Below are positions 35,364-44,438 of a stretch of DNA of 64,000 bases, piece by piece (within the stretch, counting starts at the first letter, position 1; each line of letters begins with the position of its first letter). The stretch covers positions 1 through 64,000 of the forward strand of contig JAFQQD010000050.1 in assembly GCA_017411435.1 (NCBI GenBank). The letters run 5' to 3'. The notes beneath the pieces were generated by a model, which had not been told where the DNA came from, ran no database searches, and was given only the letters and a program-made list of their open reading frames with translations. This stretch comes from Clostridia bacterium (GTDB lineage: Bacteria; Bacillota; Clostridia; UMGS1883). The position numbers and the translations under genes are program-made.

Positions 35364-36563
35364 TTACGGTTTAACAGAAGTATATACTCTGCCGTTTACG
35401 GCGCTTCCCTGACGCGTCTGTATCAGCTCGCTTACAGTTACAAGCTGGAAATTATTCATCAGAAGGTGTTTAACTACTCTTTCGACCGCCTCATAAGTAG
35501 GCTGATGAATGTCATGCATCAGAATAATGCTTCCGTCCACGGTGTTTTTCTTGACACTTTCAAGTGTTTTTGCCGGATTTCTTGTCTTCCAGTCAAGTGT
35601 GTCAACAGACCACATAACAGCCGGCATGCCGATACAGTTTAACACTGTGCCATTATACGCTCCATAAGGAGGACGGTACAGCTTGGGATAAACTCCCGTT
35701 GCGTTGTAAACTGCTGCGTTTGTCGAGTTTATCTGACTTGAAATAGTTGGAACAGATGACCTTGCCAAGTTAACATGGCTCCAAGTATGATTTCCAATCT
35801 CGTTTCCAAGTGCAACGGCACGCTGCATTACAGTTTTGTATCCTGCAACATTTTTACCCTGAACAAAGAATGTTGCGCGGACATTGTATTTTTCAAGTAT
35901 GGAAAGTACGGCATCAGTATATTTTCCCGGTCCGTCATCAAAAGTTATTGCAACCATAGGGCGGTTGGGGTCAATCTTGCCTCCGGCACGGTACCAGCCG
36001 ACTTTTTCGAAATCGGTAACTTTAGCAAAAGGAACATGAATGAATCTTCCGTCCGCGGAAAACATAAGCTGCATAACATCACTCTTATCAAGAACAAGTC
36101 CGTTCGCAAGCTCTTTCTCAACATTATCCTTAAAAATGCTGTATTCCACGCCGTCTTTATCATACATCGGCACAGTAACATCGGATAAGTTGTAATACCA
36201 ACCCACCTTATGATGAGCCTCAGCAGCATCCTTATAAACCTCAATAGTTCTGCCATCAGTTGAATACATCATCAATGTAACTTCTTCGCGAGTATTGTAC
36301 CAGCCGACTTTTCTGTAGGCTTCGCGGTAATACTGGGGAATTTCGATTGTTCTGCCGTCAAGCGCGTACATCGTTATAATGCGTGCATCCTCGGCAGTTT
36401 CGAACCAACCGACATCCATCCAAAGCGAAATGTCAGATTGTTTTACACTGATCGTACGCCCGTCAGATGCATACATTGTAACTTCGTCAGCCTTTGCAAA
36501 GGGGATAAAAGCGGTAAATAAAACCACACAAGTGAGCAAAAGACATAAAATTCTTCTGTTCAT
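35364..36563 (-). CDS. secreted polysaccharide deacetylase with N-terminal MY-DGR-VGWY repeats
   Basis: A 399-residue exported protein. A signal peptide (about 1-25) is followed by five tandem repeats of about 34 residues, each built as MY..DGRTI.V...........VGWY; repeat 4 is degenerate. The NodB deacetylase domain follows (about 205-385): ITFDDGPG, NHTWSHVN (metal His pair), RPPYGAYN and ILMHDIH. Substrates are probably peptidoglycan or another N-acetylated wall polymer. The repeats may bind the wall; I do not know a named family for them. AAAGGAGTGG lies 6 nt before ATG 36563. It lies between ychF and eno. Confidence 0.88.
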   Translation of the reverse strand: MNRRILCLLLTCVVLFTAFIPFAKADEVTMYASDGRTISVKQSDISLWMDVGWFETAEDARIITMYALDGRTIEIPQYYREAYRKVGWYNTREEVTLMMYSTDGRTIEVYKDAAEAHHKVGWYYNLSDVTVPMYDKDGVEYSIFKDNVEKELANGLVLDKSDVMQLMFSADGRFIHVPFAKVTDFEKVGWYRAGGKIDPNRPMVAITFDDGPGKYTDAVLSILEKYNVRATFFVQGKNVAGYKTVMQRAVALGNEIGNHTWSHVNLARSSVPTISSQINSTNAAVYNATGVYPKLYRPPYGAYNGTVLNCIGMPAVMWSVDTLDWKTRNPAKTLESVKKNTVDGSIILMHDIHQPTYEAVERVVKHLLMNNFQLVTVSELIQTRQGSAVNGRVYTSVKP

Positions 36564-36626
36564 AATATCCACTCCTTTCAAATAGGTTGTAAAAATTGGG
36601 TTTATCAAATATAAAAGTAATAATAA

Positions 36627-37724
36627 TTAAACATTAAAGCGGAAAAGAACAATATCTCCGTCCTTCATAACATATTCCTTACCCTCGCTGCGGACAAGCC
36701 CTTTTTCCTTTGCTGAAGTATGACTACCGCACGCGATAAGGTCATCGTATGCAACTACTTCTGCGCGGATAAAGCCTTTTTCAAAATCGGTATGAATCTT
36801 ACCTGCCGCCTGTGGAGCCTTCGTTCCGCGAGTAATAGTCCATGCGCGAACTTCGGGAGCACCTGCGGTAAGATAGCTGATAAGGCCTAAAAGTGCATAG
36901 CTTTTCTTTACAAGCCTGTCAAGACCTGATTCGGAAAGCCCCATTTCTTCAAGGAACATCTGCTTTTCATCGCCTTCAAGCGAACTGATTTCTTCTTCAA
37001 TCTGTGCAGAAATGGGAAGAACCTGTGCATTTTCAGCCGAGGCAATTTCCTCAACCTTTTTTACAAATTCGTTATTTTCAATACCGCCTATAAAATCACC
37101 TTCGGCAACATTTGCCGCATAGAGCACGGGCTTCATTGTAAGGAGCGAAAGTTCTTTTACAATCTCTGCCTCGTCATCGGTGATTTCAACGCTTCTTGCA
37201 CTTTTACCGCTTTCAAGGGCTTCCTTATAGCGTTTCCACAGTTCAAGTTCAGCGGCGTATTTCTTATCACCTGACTTCATCATTTTCATTGTTCTGTCAA
37301 TACGCTTGTCCACACTTTCAAGGTCGGCAAACACAAGCTCAAGATTGATTGTTTCAATATCGCGCTTAGGGTCAACGCTTCCGTCAACATGGACGATGTT
37401 GCTATCCTCAAAACAACGCACCACATGAACGATTGCATCAACCTCGCGGATATGAGAAAGAAACTTGTTTCCAAGACCTTCGCCACGGCTTGCGCCACGA
37501 ACAAGACCTGCAATATCAACAAATTCCACAATTGCGGGAGTAACCTTTTCGGGATTATACATTTTTGCGAGAACATCAAGTCTTTCATCAGGAACGGCTA
37601 CGACGCCTACATTTGGTTCTATTGTACAGAACGGGTAATTGGCACTTTCAGCGCCTGCTTTTGTTATGGCGTTAAAAAGTGTACTCTTACCAACATTCGG
37701 AAGTCCGACTATGCCAAGCTTCAT
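36627..37724 (-). CDS. ychF: redox-regulated Obg-like ATPase YchF
   Basis: A 365-residue P-loop protein of full length. It has G1 GLPNVGKST (about 7-15), G3 DIAGLVRGAS, and NVAE in place of NKxD, which explains the ATP preference of this family. The C-terminal TGS-like domain ends in MKDGDIVLFRFNV. YchF binds ribosomes and is linked to stress responses. GGAG lies about 12 nt before ATG 37724, and a good promoter is seen upstream. Confidence 0.95.
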   Translation of the reverse strand: MKLGIVGLPNVGKSTLFNAITKAGAESANYPFCTIEPNVGVVAVPDERLDVLAKMYNPEKVTPAIVEFVDIAGLVRGASRGEGLGNKFLSHIREVDAIVHVVRCFEDSNIVHVDGSVDPKRDIETINLELVFADLESVDKRIDRTMKMMKSGDKKYAAELELWKRYKEALESGKSARSVEITDDEAEIVKELSLLTMKPVLYAANVAEGDFIGGIENNEFVKKVEEIASAENAQVLPISAQIEEEISSLEGDEKQMFLEEMGLSESGLDRLVKKSYALLGLISYLTAGAPEVRAWTITRGTKAPQAAGKIHTDFEKGFIRAEVVAYDDLIACGSHTSAKEKGLVRSEGKEYVMKDGDIVLFRFNV

Positions 37725-37766
37725 ATTTAATCTACATCTCCTTAGTAAAAACAATTATACATAATT

Positions 37767-37795
37767 ATCATACCATAAAATTGCCGATTTATCAA
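37767..37795 (-). promoter_or_regulatory. promoter of ychF
   Basis: On the minus strand TTGATA (37795-37790) and TATGAT (37772-37767) with a 17-bp spacer. Confidence 0.7.
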
Positions 37796-37887
37796 TAAAA
37801 ATGTTTTGAAATGTTATTAAATGGAAAAAATAAGCGAACAAAAACCCTTTTACATAAGCGGCGTTTACATAGGGATTATTTGCCTCT

Positions 37888-38631
37888 TTATTTATACTTC
37901 CTCATACACTCGTAAAAGAATGACATATTGTTAAACCCCGTAAGATATGCCGCTTCAGACACTGTGCATTCGTTACTTTCAATCAGCTTTTTTGCCTCGT
38001 TTATTCTGATTGTGTTGCGGTATTCTACAAATGATTTTCCCGTAAATTCACGGAAAAGCTTCCTGAAATTCGACTCACTCATATCGCAGAGAGACGAATA
38101 AAAGGAAATTTTTTTATTTTCAAAGTAGCTTTTCTGTATTTCGTCAATGGCAGGAGAGAGCTTGCGGAATTTTTGCGGTACGGGCGATGCCTTTTCAACA
38201 AGGTTATAAAGCACCTCATAGGTCTTTGACACCAGAAAGAAAATATTATTAACATAACCATTTTTCATAGAGGACATAATTCTTGAAACCTCTTTATTTT
38301 TCGTGAAAAAAGGATTTGAAAGGGAGGGAATGTTGTGGTCGTCGTCAATGGTGAATGTAATGACATTATTTATCGTGCCATCTTTTGTGTAACGGGCGAT
38401 ATAGGGGTATTTTCGGGGAATGAAGATAACATCCCCGCCGCGGAAAAGGTGTTTTTCATCACTTTCTAAAAAGTGGTACTCAATCTCTCCGCTTTCAACG
38501 AAAATGATTGAATGACAGGGCTTACCCTCTCTTTTTGGAAAAACAAAACCTGAATTTCGTGTAACATTGACAAATGTTACATAGTCAATTTTATATTTGT
38601 TTTTACGCTTAAATTCTATTCTTGATTCCAT
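37888..38631 (-). CDS. AraC-family regulator of the uronate operon
   Basis: A 247-residue protein. The N-terminal cupin-like sensing domain (about 25-100, with GGDVIFIPRKYPY) is followed by two HTH motifs (about 150-247): ISFYSSLCDMSESNFRKLFREF and CTVSEAAYLTGFNNMSFFYECM. The end is short but the second HTH is complete. ATG 38631 follows AAAGGTGTG. It diverges from uxaC, so it probably activates that operon in response to a uronate or oligosaccharide. I saw no clear terminator in the 37736-37887 spacer behind it. Confidence 0.85.
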   Translation of the reverse strand: MESRIEFKRKNKYKIDYVTFVNVTRNSGFVFPKREGKPCHSIIFVESGEIEYHFLESDEKHLFRGGDVIFIPRKYPYIARYTKDGTINNVITFTIDDDHNIPSLSNPFFTKNKEVSRIMSSMKNGYVNNIFFLVSKTYEVLYNLVEKASPVPQKFRKLSPAIDEIQKSYFENKKISFYSSLCDMSESNFRKLFREFTGKSFVEYRNTIRINEAKKLIESNECTVSEAAYLTGFNNMSFFYECMRKYK

Positions 38632-38679
38632 ACAATCACACCTTTTAGCGAATACCATACAAATTTATCGAAAATGATA

Positions 38680-38708
38680 TTGGATAGACATAATCCCTTT
38701 GTTAAAAT
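38680..38708 (+). promoter_or_regulatory. promoter of the uxaC operon
   Basis: TTGGAT (38680-38685) and TAAAAT (38703-38708) with a 17-bp spacer. The imperfect -35 fits an activator-dependent promoter. Confidence 0.55.
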
Positions 38709-38758
38709 ACATTATATAAAATAATTTTCAAAATGTCAAATAGAAAGGGAGTATAATC

Positions 38759-40105
38759 GTGATTGAAAGAGTATTGCTCGACAGTGAAAAAGCAGTGGAG
38801 CTTTATAATTGCGTCAAGAATTTACCCATAATCGATTACCATAATCATTTGTCGGTAGATGATATTGAAAAAGATACACGCTTTTTGAATATCTGCGATT
38901 TATGGATAAAGCCCGACCCTTATAAGCACCGTGCAATGCGTATGTACGGCATAGAGGAAAAGTACATAACGGGAGATGCACCTGATAAAGAAAAGTTTGT
39001 AAAATGGTGCTCTGTTTTCCCATACCTTATCGGAAATCCGCTTTATATATGGTCTCTTATGGAGCTTGAACGCGTTTTCGGCATATCTGAAATTCCCAAT
39101 AAAGATAACGCGGAAAATCTTTATGATGTCCTTAACGAATTTCTTGCGGAGAATGAAATTACTCCAAGCTATCTTTTGAAACTTTTCAATGTCGAAATTG
39201 CCTGTCCGTGTATCAGCATAACTTCGCCGACAGAAAATTTTGATAAAAAGGGGACTATAAGACCGTCACTTCGCGGAGACGATATTTTAATCCCTAATGC
39301 CGATTTTATAAAAGATGTTTCGGAGAAAAGTGGTGTCGCGGTTAAAAACCTTGACGATTATAAAAGGGCGATATGCATTCTCTTAGAGAAGGTCGAACAG
39401 ATAGGTTGTAAATTTACCGACCACGCGCTTGATGACGGTTTTACATTCTATGAAGATGACGGTAAAAACGAAAAGAGATTCCAAAAGGCAATTAAAAGCA
39501 ATCTTGAAAAAGAAGACAAAGACCACCTTTTCTCATATCTACTGCTTTTTGTCTGCGAAGAATATGCAAAGCGCGGTTTCACAACCCAGCTTCATATAGG
39601 CGCAAAAAGGGAAACAAGCGACCTTTTAAGAAAGAAGGCAGGGGCGCAGGGCGGTTTCGCGGCAATCGGAAATAACCTTGATGTAAACTCAGTTATCAAT
39701 CTTTTAAATGCCCTTGAAAAAACCGAGGGTGGAATCGGAAAAATTGTACTTTTTGCGCTTAATCCCACGGATAACGCAAAGCTTTCCATTCTTTCAGGTT
39801 CGTTCTCGAAAGATGGCGTAAGCGGTCTTATTACACAAGGCCCTGCGTGGTGGTGGTGCGACCATAAAAAAGGAATTTGCGATATGCTTGAAAACAATGC
39901 CGTGTTCGGAGCAATATGTAATTTTGTCGGTATGACCACCGACTCGCGAAGTTTTCTTTCACTTGTCCGTCACGACTATTTCAGGCGCATTTTATGCAGT
40001 TGGTATGCCGAAAAGTGTGAAAAGGGTGAGTTCTTAAACAGTGATGAGTTAAACAAAAAAATTATAAATAAATTATGCTATGAAAATGCTAAGGAGGCAA
40101 TGTAA
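38759..40105 (+). CDS. uxaC: glucuronate/galacturonate isomerase
   Basis: A 448-residue uronate isomerase of the amidohydrolase-like family, slightly shorter than the usual 465-470. The metal motif DYHNH (Asp26, His28, His30), TQLHIGA and GPAWWWCDH are visible. It converts D-glucuronate to D-fructuronate (or galacturonate to tagaturonate). GTG is the start, with AAAGGGAG 7 nt upstream. It opens a five-gene operon with gaps of 1 bp or overlaps; the next two genes continue the glucuronate branch. Confidence 0.92.
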   Translation: MIERVLLDSEKAVELYNCVKNLPIIDYHNHLSVDDIEKDTRFLNICDLWIKPDPYKHRAMRMYGIEEKYITGDAPDKEKFVKWCSVFPYLIGNPLYIWSLMELERVFGISEIPNKDNAENLYDVLNEFLAENEITPSYLLKLFNVEIACPCISITSPTENFDKKGTIRPSLRGDDILIPNADFIKDVSEKSGVAVKNLDDYKRAICILLEKVEQIGCKFTDHALDDGFTFYEDDGKNEKRFQKAIKSNLEKEDKDHLFSYLLLFVCEEYAKRGFTTQLHIGAKRETSDLLRKKAGAQGGFAAIGNNLDVNSVINLLNALEKTEGGIGKIVLFALNPTDNAKLSILSGSFSKDGVSGLITQGPAWWWCDHKKGICDMLENNAVFGAICNFVGMTTDSRSFLSLVRHDYFRRILCSWYAEKCEKGEFLNSDELNKKIINKLCYENAKEAM

Positions 40106-40106
40106 A

Positions 40107-40946
40107 ATGTTTAAAAACAAAGTTGCAGTTGTAACAGGTGCAGGCGGAACACTCTGCTCGGTAATCGCGGTTGACCTTGCGAAAAACGGGGCAAAGGTGG
40201 TTCTTGCAGACAGAAACGAGGAAAAGATTAAGGAAATTCTTGCTGAAATCAAGGCATTGGGTGGCGAGGCTCTCGCTTTCCCCTGCGACATAACAGACAG
40301 TAAGTCAGTTGAAGAGCTTGGCGAGTTCACAAAGGAAAATTTCGGACCTTGTGACTTCCTCATAAACGGTGCGGGCGGAAACAACATCAAGGCTATGCCC
40401 ACAATTACCGCATTTGACGAAAGAGAGCTTGACGATGCTATGCCCGAGGGCGAAAGAGGTATCTTCAATATTGATATGGAAGCGTTTGAGGGTGTTATCA
40501 AATTAAACACAATGGGAACAGTTCTCCCGACCTTGTGCTTTGCAAAGCAGATGATTGAAAAGGGTGGCGGTGCAGTTATAAACTTTGCATCAATGAACAG
40601 CTATTGCCCCCTCACACGAAATTACGCATACGCACTCAGTAAGGCTGGCATCAAAAACCTTACACAGTCAATGGCGGCATACTTTGCAAACGCAAATATC
40701 AGAATAAACGCAATCGCACCCGGCTTTATGGTTAACGAAAGAAGCAAAGCATACCTCGGAACTGTTGAAGAAGGTCTTACACAGCGCGGTAAGGATGTTA
40801 TAAAGCACACACCTATGGGAAGATTCGGTCAGGCGGAAGATTTGCTCGGTTGTATGAGATGGCTGCTTGACAGCGAAAATTCAGGTTTCGTAACAGGAAT
40901 AACAGTTCCCGTAGATGGCGGTTTCTTAACTCTCGGAGGCGTATAA
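40107..40946 (+). CDS. SDR-family oxidoreductase (probable D-mannonate oxidoreductase)
   Basis: A 279-residue short-chain dehydrogenase with the cofactor motif TGAGGTLC (residues 10-17), NGAGG, and a catalytic Ser-Tyr-Lys set in SMNSYCPLTRNYAYALSK. The place between uxaC and uxuA points to reduction of D-fructuronate to D-mannonate, done by an SDR-type enzyme in many Firmicutes instead of the long-chain UxuB. AGGAGG lies about 9 nt before ATG 40107, which begins 1 bp after the uxaC stop. Confidence 0.85.
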   Translation: MFKNKVAVVTGAGGTLCSVIAVDLAKNGAKVVLADRNEEKIKEILAEIKALGGEALAFPCDITDSKSVEELGEFTKENFGPCDFLINGAGGNNIKAMPTITAFDERELDDAMPEGERGIFNIDMEAFEGVIKLNTMGTVLPTLCFAKQMIEKGGGAVINFASMNSYCPLTRNYAYALSKAGIKNLTQSMAAYFANANIRINAIAPGFMVNERSKAYLGTVEEGLTQRGKDVIKHTPMGRFGQAEDLLGCMRWLLDSENSGFVTGITVPVDGGFLTLGGV

Positions 40947-40947
40947 T

Positions 40948-41901
40948 ATGATTTTAACCGATTACTTCAGAAGTGACCACGACGCCGCGTGGGACATCGC
41001 AAAACAGTGCGGAGTGGAGCACGGCGTTATAAGACTTCCCGAAAGAACCGATTTTGATTTAACCGATAAAAGTCATTGGAAAGCAGTTTACGACAAGTTT
41101 ATTGATTTTGGTGTAAAGCCCATTATTGTTGAGCCGATGCCCAACGAGGTGCACGACCATATCAAAGCAGGCGATGGTAAAAGGGATGAGTGTATCGAAA
41201 AAGTTATAAAGATGCTTCCGATTATGAAAGAACTCGGCATGGAGTCCATCTGCTTTAACTGGATGGCACACATCGGTTGGTATCGCACAAATGACAAAAT
41301 TGTTGAACGAGGTGGGGCTTTTGTTACCGAGTTCAATCTCAGGGATTTCAAGCCTACTGACAAATGCATCACGGCTGACGAGCTTTGGAAAAACTACGAA
41401 TATTTCTTAAAAGCCGTAATTCCTTACGCAGAGAAAAACGGAATTAAGCTTGCACTTCATCCTGACGATCCGCCTGTTCCCAGACTTGGCGATGTTGAAA
41501 GAATAATGATAAACAAGGCGAATATAAAGAAAGCAATATATGATATCGTTCCATCCGATATGCTCGGACTTACGATGTGTCAGGCAACATTTCATATAAT
41601 GGGCGAGGATGTTTATAAGACGATAGAAGAATTAAAGAAAAAAATATTCTTCGTTCATTTCAGGAATACAACAGGAAGTATAGAGCATTATCGCGAAACA
41701 TTCCACGACAACGGCGAGCTTGATATGGCGAAACTTATAAAAATTTATATGGAAAATGGCATAAATGTTCCTATCCGCGTAGACCATGTGCCGACACTTA
41801 TAGGCGAAAGTGCTGAGGTTTCAGGGTATGCTGCACTTGGAAGACTTTTCGCAATAGGATACTTAAAGGGCCTTATAGAAATGGAGAAAAAACACTTATG
41901 A
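40948..41901 (+). CDS. uxuA: mannonate dehydratase (UxuA-like)
   Basis: A 317-residue protein of the xylose-isomerase-like TIM-barrel mannonate dehydratases. Metal-ligand motifs are visible: LALHPDDPP, VHFRN, FHDNGELDM and RVDHVP. It is shorter than the usual 350-390 residues. It would dehydrate D-mannonate to 2-keto-3-deoxygluconate. The start is 1 bp after the SDR stop and the stop overlaps the GH39 start. KDG kinase and aldolase are not in the window. Confidence 0.85.
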   Translation: MILTDYFRSDHDAAWDIAKQCGVEHGVIRLPERTDFDLTDKSHWKAVYDKFIDFGVKPIIVEPMPNEVHDHIKAGDGKRDECIEKVIKMLPIMKELGMESICFNWMAHIGWYRTNDKIVERGGAFVTEFNLRDFKPTDKCITADELWKNYEYFLKAVIPYAEKNGIKLALHPDDPPVPRLGDVERIMINKANIKKAIYDIVPSDMLGLTMCQATFHIMGEDVYKTIEELKKKIFFVHFRNTTGSIEHYRETFHDNGELDMAKLIKIYMENGINVPIRVDHVPTLIGESAEVSGYAALGRLFAIGYLKGLIEMEKKHL

Positions 41902-43370
41902 TTACTATTTCAAAAGAGATTATAAAAAAACAGCCGAATTTCTGGAATAACTGTCTTTTCCATCCCACAGATGCCGTGGAGGATTCGTGGGGCAAAAGAA
42001 TTCTCGACAGAATTTCAGAGGATAAGGCAGCGGATATGGTGCGTATCTATGCAATGCTTGAAGATATCGTGCTTATGGACGAGGACGGAAACCTTACATA
42101 CGACTTCCGCGTGAATGACCTGCGCCTTGACTACCTTCACGAGAAAGGTTTCAGAATTCTTATCGCATACGGAATGATGCCCGAATGTATCGCAAAAGAC
42201 CCGAAAATCATATCCCCGAAAATCAGATATAAAGGTAAAGATATGATAACATCTCCGCCGAAAACTCCCGAGCTTTGGGAAGAGGTATGCTATCAGTATA
42301 CAAAGCACATTGTTGAAAGATACGGCATTGACACGGTTTCAACATGGCGCATGCAGTGCTTTAACGAGCCTGACTGGAAAAACTTCTTTATGTCAAATCT
42401 TGAGCAGGGAGATAACGATCCGCGCCTTGAAGAATATAAGGTAATGTATGCCGCATTTGCCAAAGGTACAAAAAGAGTTTCAGAAAAAGTGCAGATTGGC
42501 GGACCTTCGCTTGCGCGAGATATGGATTTCTTCAGAAAGTTTTTGACTTTTGTAAAGGAAAACAATATTCCGCAGGACTTCATTTCTGTTCATAACTACG
42601 GAACTGGCCCTGAGGGCATGAACGACGGAACAAAACCCATCAATGTTGAAAATAATATCGTGAAAATGAAAAGTTATCTCTCAATTATTGACGAGGTTGG
42701 ACTTAGCGATAAAAAAGTCATCGTTGACGAATGGGGCGGTGCAGGCGGCGGCTTTATGGATATAAAGTATGCACCGGGAATGATATTCCGTGAAACCGAG
42801 GTTTACGCATCATACTTTACAAAACTTATCGCAAGAAGCATTGAAGAAAAATTCCCGATTGAAAAAATGCTTATCTGCCTTTCGGGACAGAACGAAAAGT
42901 TTGTAACAGAGGATTTCACGGGCTTCCGAAATTTCTTTACACTCAACTTTATTGCAAAACCTATCTACAACGCGTATGTTATGTCGGGCAGACTTAAAGA
43001 AAATCTGCTTTCATATTCAAAGGAAAATGAAAACATTTATGTAATTCCCACCAAGGCTGAAAACGGCTACTCTATAATGCTTACTTACAGTAACGACCTT
43101 TTTGAAGAAATAATCCCCGAGCTTGACGAAAAGGTTGTTTTCGAAGAAAATCTTGTAGGCAAGAATGTAACTGTTTACTGTATTGACCGAGAACACACAA
43201 ATCCCTTCAGAGTGTACGAAAACCAGGGAACAAAAACTCCCAACGAAGAACAGCTCCGTGAACTTCGTGCGGCAGGAAAACTTGTGAACTTATACGAAGG
43301 TGTTCTTGACTCAAATGAAATAACTCTTAAACTTACTGCTAACTGTACATACTTGATAGAGGTGAAATAA
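41898..43370 (+). CDS. cytosolic glycoside hydrolase, GH39-like
   Basis: A 490-residue clan GH-A hydrolase without a signal peptide. The probable acid/base is Glu157 (CFNEPDW) and the nucleophile Glu278 (VDEWGG), with a C-terminal beta-sandwich (about 395-490). The pattern fits GH39, a family with beta-xylosidases and alpha-L-iduronidases. In a uronate operon it may release a uronate or xylose from imported oligosaccharides such as glucuronoxylan or glycosaminoglycan fragments. It overlaps uxuA by 4 bp. The exact bond is not known. Confidence 0.75.
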   Translation: MITISKEIIKKQPNFWNNCLFHPTDAVEDSWGKRILDRISEDKAADMVRIYAMLEDIVLMDEDGNLTYDFRVNDLRLDYLHEKGFRILIAYGMMPECIAKDPKIISPKIRYKGKDMITSPPKTPELWEEVCYQYTKHIVERYGIDTVSTWRMQCFNEPDWKNFFMSNLEQGDNDPRLEEYKVMYAAFAKGTKRVSEKVQIGGPSLARDMDFFRKFLTFVKENNIPQDFISVHNYGTGPEGMNDGTKPINVENNIVKMKSYLSIIDEVGLSDKKVIVDEWGGAGGGFMDIKYAPGMIFRETEVYASYFTKLIARSIEEKFPIEKMLICLSGQNEKFVTEDFTGFRNFFTLNFIAKPIYNAYVMSGRLKENLLSYSKENENIYVIPTKAENGYSIMLTYSNDLFEEIIPELDEKVVFEENLVGKNVTVYCIDREHTNPFRVYENQGTKTPNEEQLRELRAAGKLVNLYEGVLDSNEITLKLTANCTYLIEVK

Positions 43371-43371
43371 A

Positions 43372-44280
43372 ATGAAATTCAATTCAAAAGAAGACATTAT
43401 CGCACTCACTCCGCAGTGGAAAGGGGAGCGCCTTCCTGACGGCAGACCAAAGGTTGACGAAAAATACCTCAAGGCACTAAAGACACTTACCCTTGAGGAA
43501 GTCTGGAAACCCATATTCGTAAAAGGTTACGAAAGTCAGTTCGAGGGCAGACTTCATACACTTCACGATGACGGCAGAAAGCTTATCGGTCGTGCTGTAA
43601 CTGCTACATACTGTCCTTTCCGTCCCGACCTTGACGAAGTGGTAAAGGAGCAGGGAAGAGCCGAGGGCAGAACAGGTACATATAACCAGTGGGTAATTGA
43701 TAACCTTATGGAATACGATGTGCCCGTAATTGATATGTATGATAAAATTTATAAGGGTACATATCTTGGCGGTAACCTTACAACTGCACTTAAAAACAAG
43801 ACGAAAAACGAAAACGGCGGTGCAGTAATTTGGGGCGGTATCCGTGACACCGAGCAGATGAAAAAGGTGGAGGATACTCAGGTTTATTACCGCGGTATTG
43901 ACCCCACGCCTATCCGTGATTTCATCATAACCGACTATAACACACCTACAAAAATCGGTAATGCAATCTGCCTCCCTGGCGATGTTGTTTTCGGTGCAGG
44001 CGGCGGTGTTTTATTCATTCCCGCGCACCTTGTTGAAGAAGTGGTAGGCGGTGCCGCAAAAACACAGGTTAAGGATATGTTTGGATTTGAAATGATTTCC
44101 CTCAACAAGTTCACAACCGCACAGATTGACAGAAATACATGGTCAAAGGAGATGCTTGACCTTCTCCTCGACTGGATTGAAAAGGACGACCGTGCCGCAG
44201 CGTACCGCGGTATGGACTGGTCTCATGAATACGACCTTGCCATTAACGGCGACCCCAACGATACACAGTCAGCACTTTAA
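43372..44280 (+). CDS. RraA-like family protein (possible keto-acid aldolase or dehydratase)
   Basis: A 302-residue protein with the RraA/HMG-aldolase-like core: GGAVIWGGIRDTEQM (the conserved G-x-x-R-D) and PGDVVFGAGGGVLFIPAHL. It is longer than RNase E inhibitor RraA (about 160 residues) and has N- and C-terminal extensions. Related enzymes cleave 4-hydroxy-2-keto acids with a divalent metal. Last in the uronate operon, it may act on a 2-keto-3-deoxy acid made from the uronate, which is inference. It starts 1 bp after the GH39 stop. Confidence 0.75.
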   Translation: MKFNSKEDIIALTPQWKGERLPDGRPKVDEKYLKALKTLTLEEVWKPIFVKGYESQFEGRLHTLHDDGRKLIGRAVTATYCPFRPDLDEVVKEQGRAEGRTGTYNQWVIDNLMEYDVPVIDMYDKIYKGTYLGGNLTTALKNKTKNENGGAVIWGGIRDTEQMKKVEDTQVYYRGIDPTPIRDFIITDYNTPTKIGNAICLPGDVVFGAGGGVLFIPAHLVEEVVGGAAKTQVKDMFGFEMISLNKFTTAQIDRNTWSKEMLDLLLDWIEKDDRAAAYRGMDWSHEYDLAINGDPNDTQSAL

Positions 44281-44284
44281 CGAA

Positions 44285-44319
44285 AAAACGGGCGAAGAAT
44301 TTCCTCGCCCGTTTTTTTG
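44285..44319 (+). terminator. terminator of the uronate operon
   Basis: AAAACGGGCGA pairs with TCGCCCGTTTT around a 9-nt loop, followed by T. Confidence 0.88.
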
Positions 44320-44438
44320 TTGTAAAAATTCATAGTTTATGGTATGCTATGTTTACAGAATGTTCATAAAAAGGACATATTTGAAAAATAACCGACTGAT
44401 ATAATTCAAATCATAGAGAGACGGAAGGAGTTTTTGCT

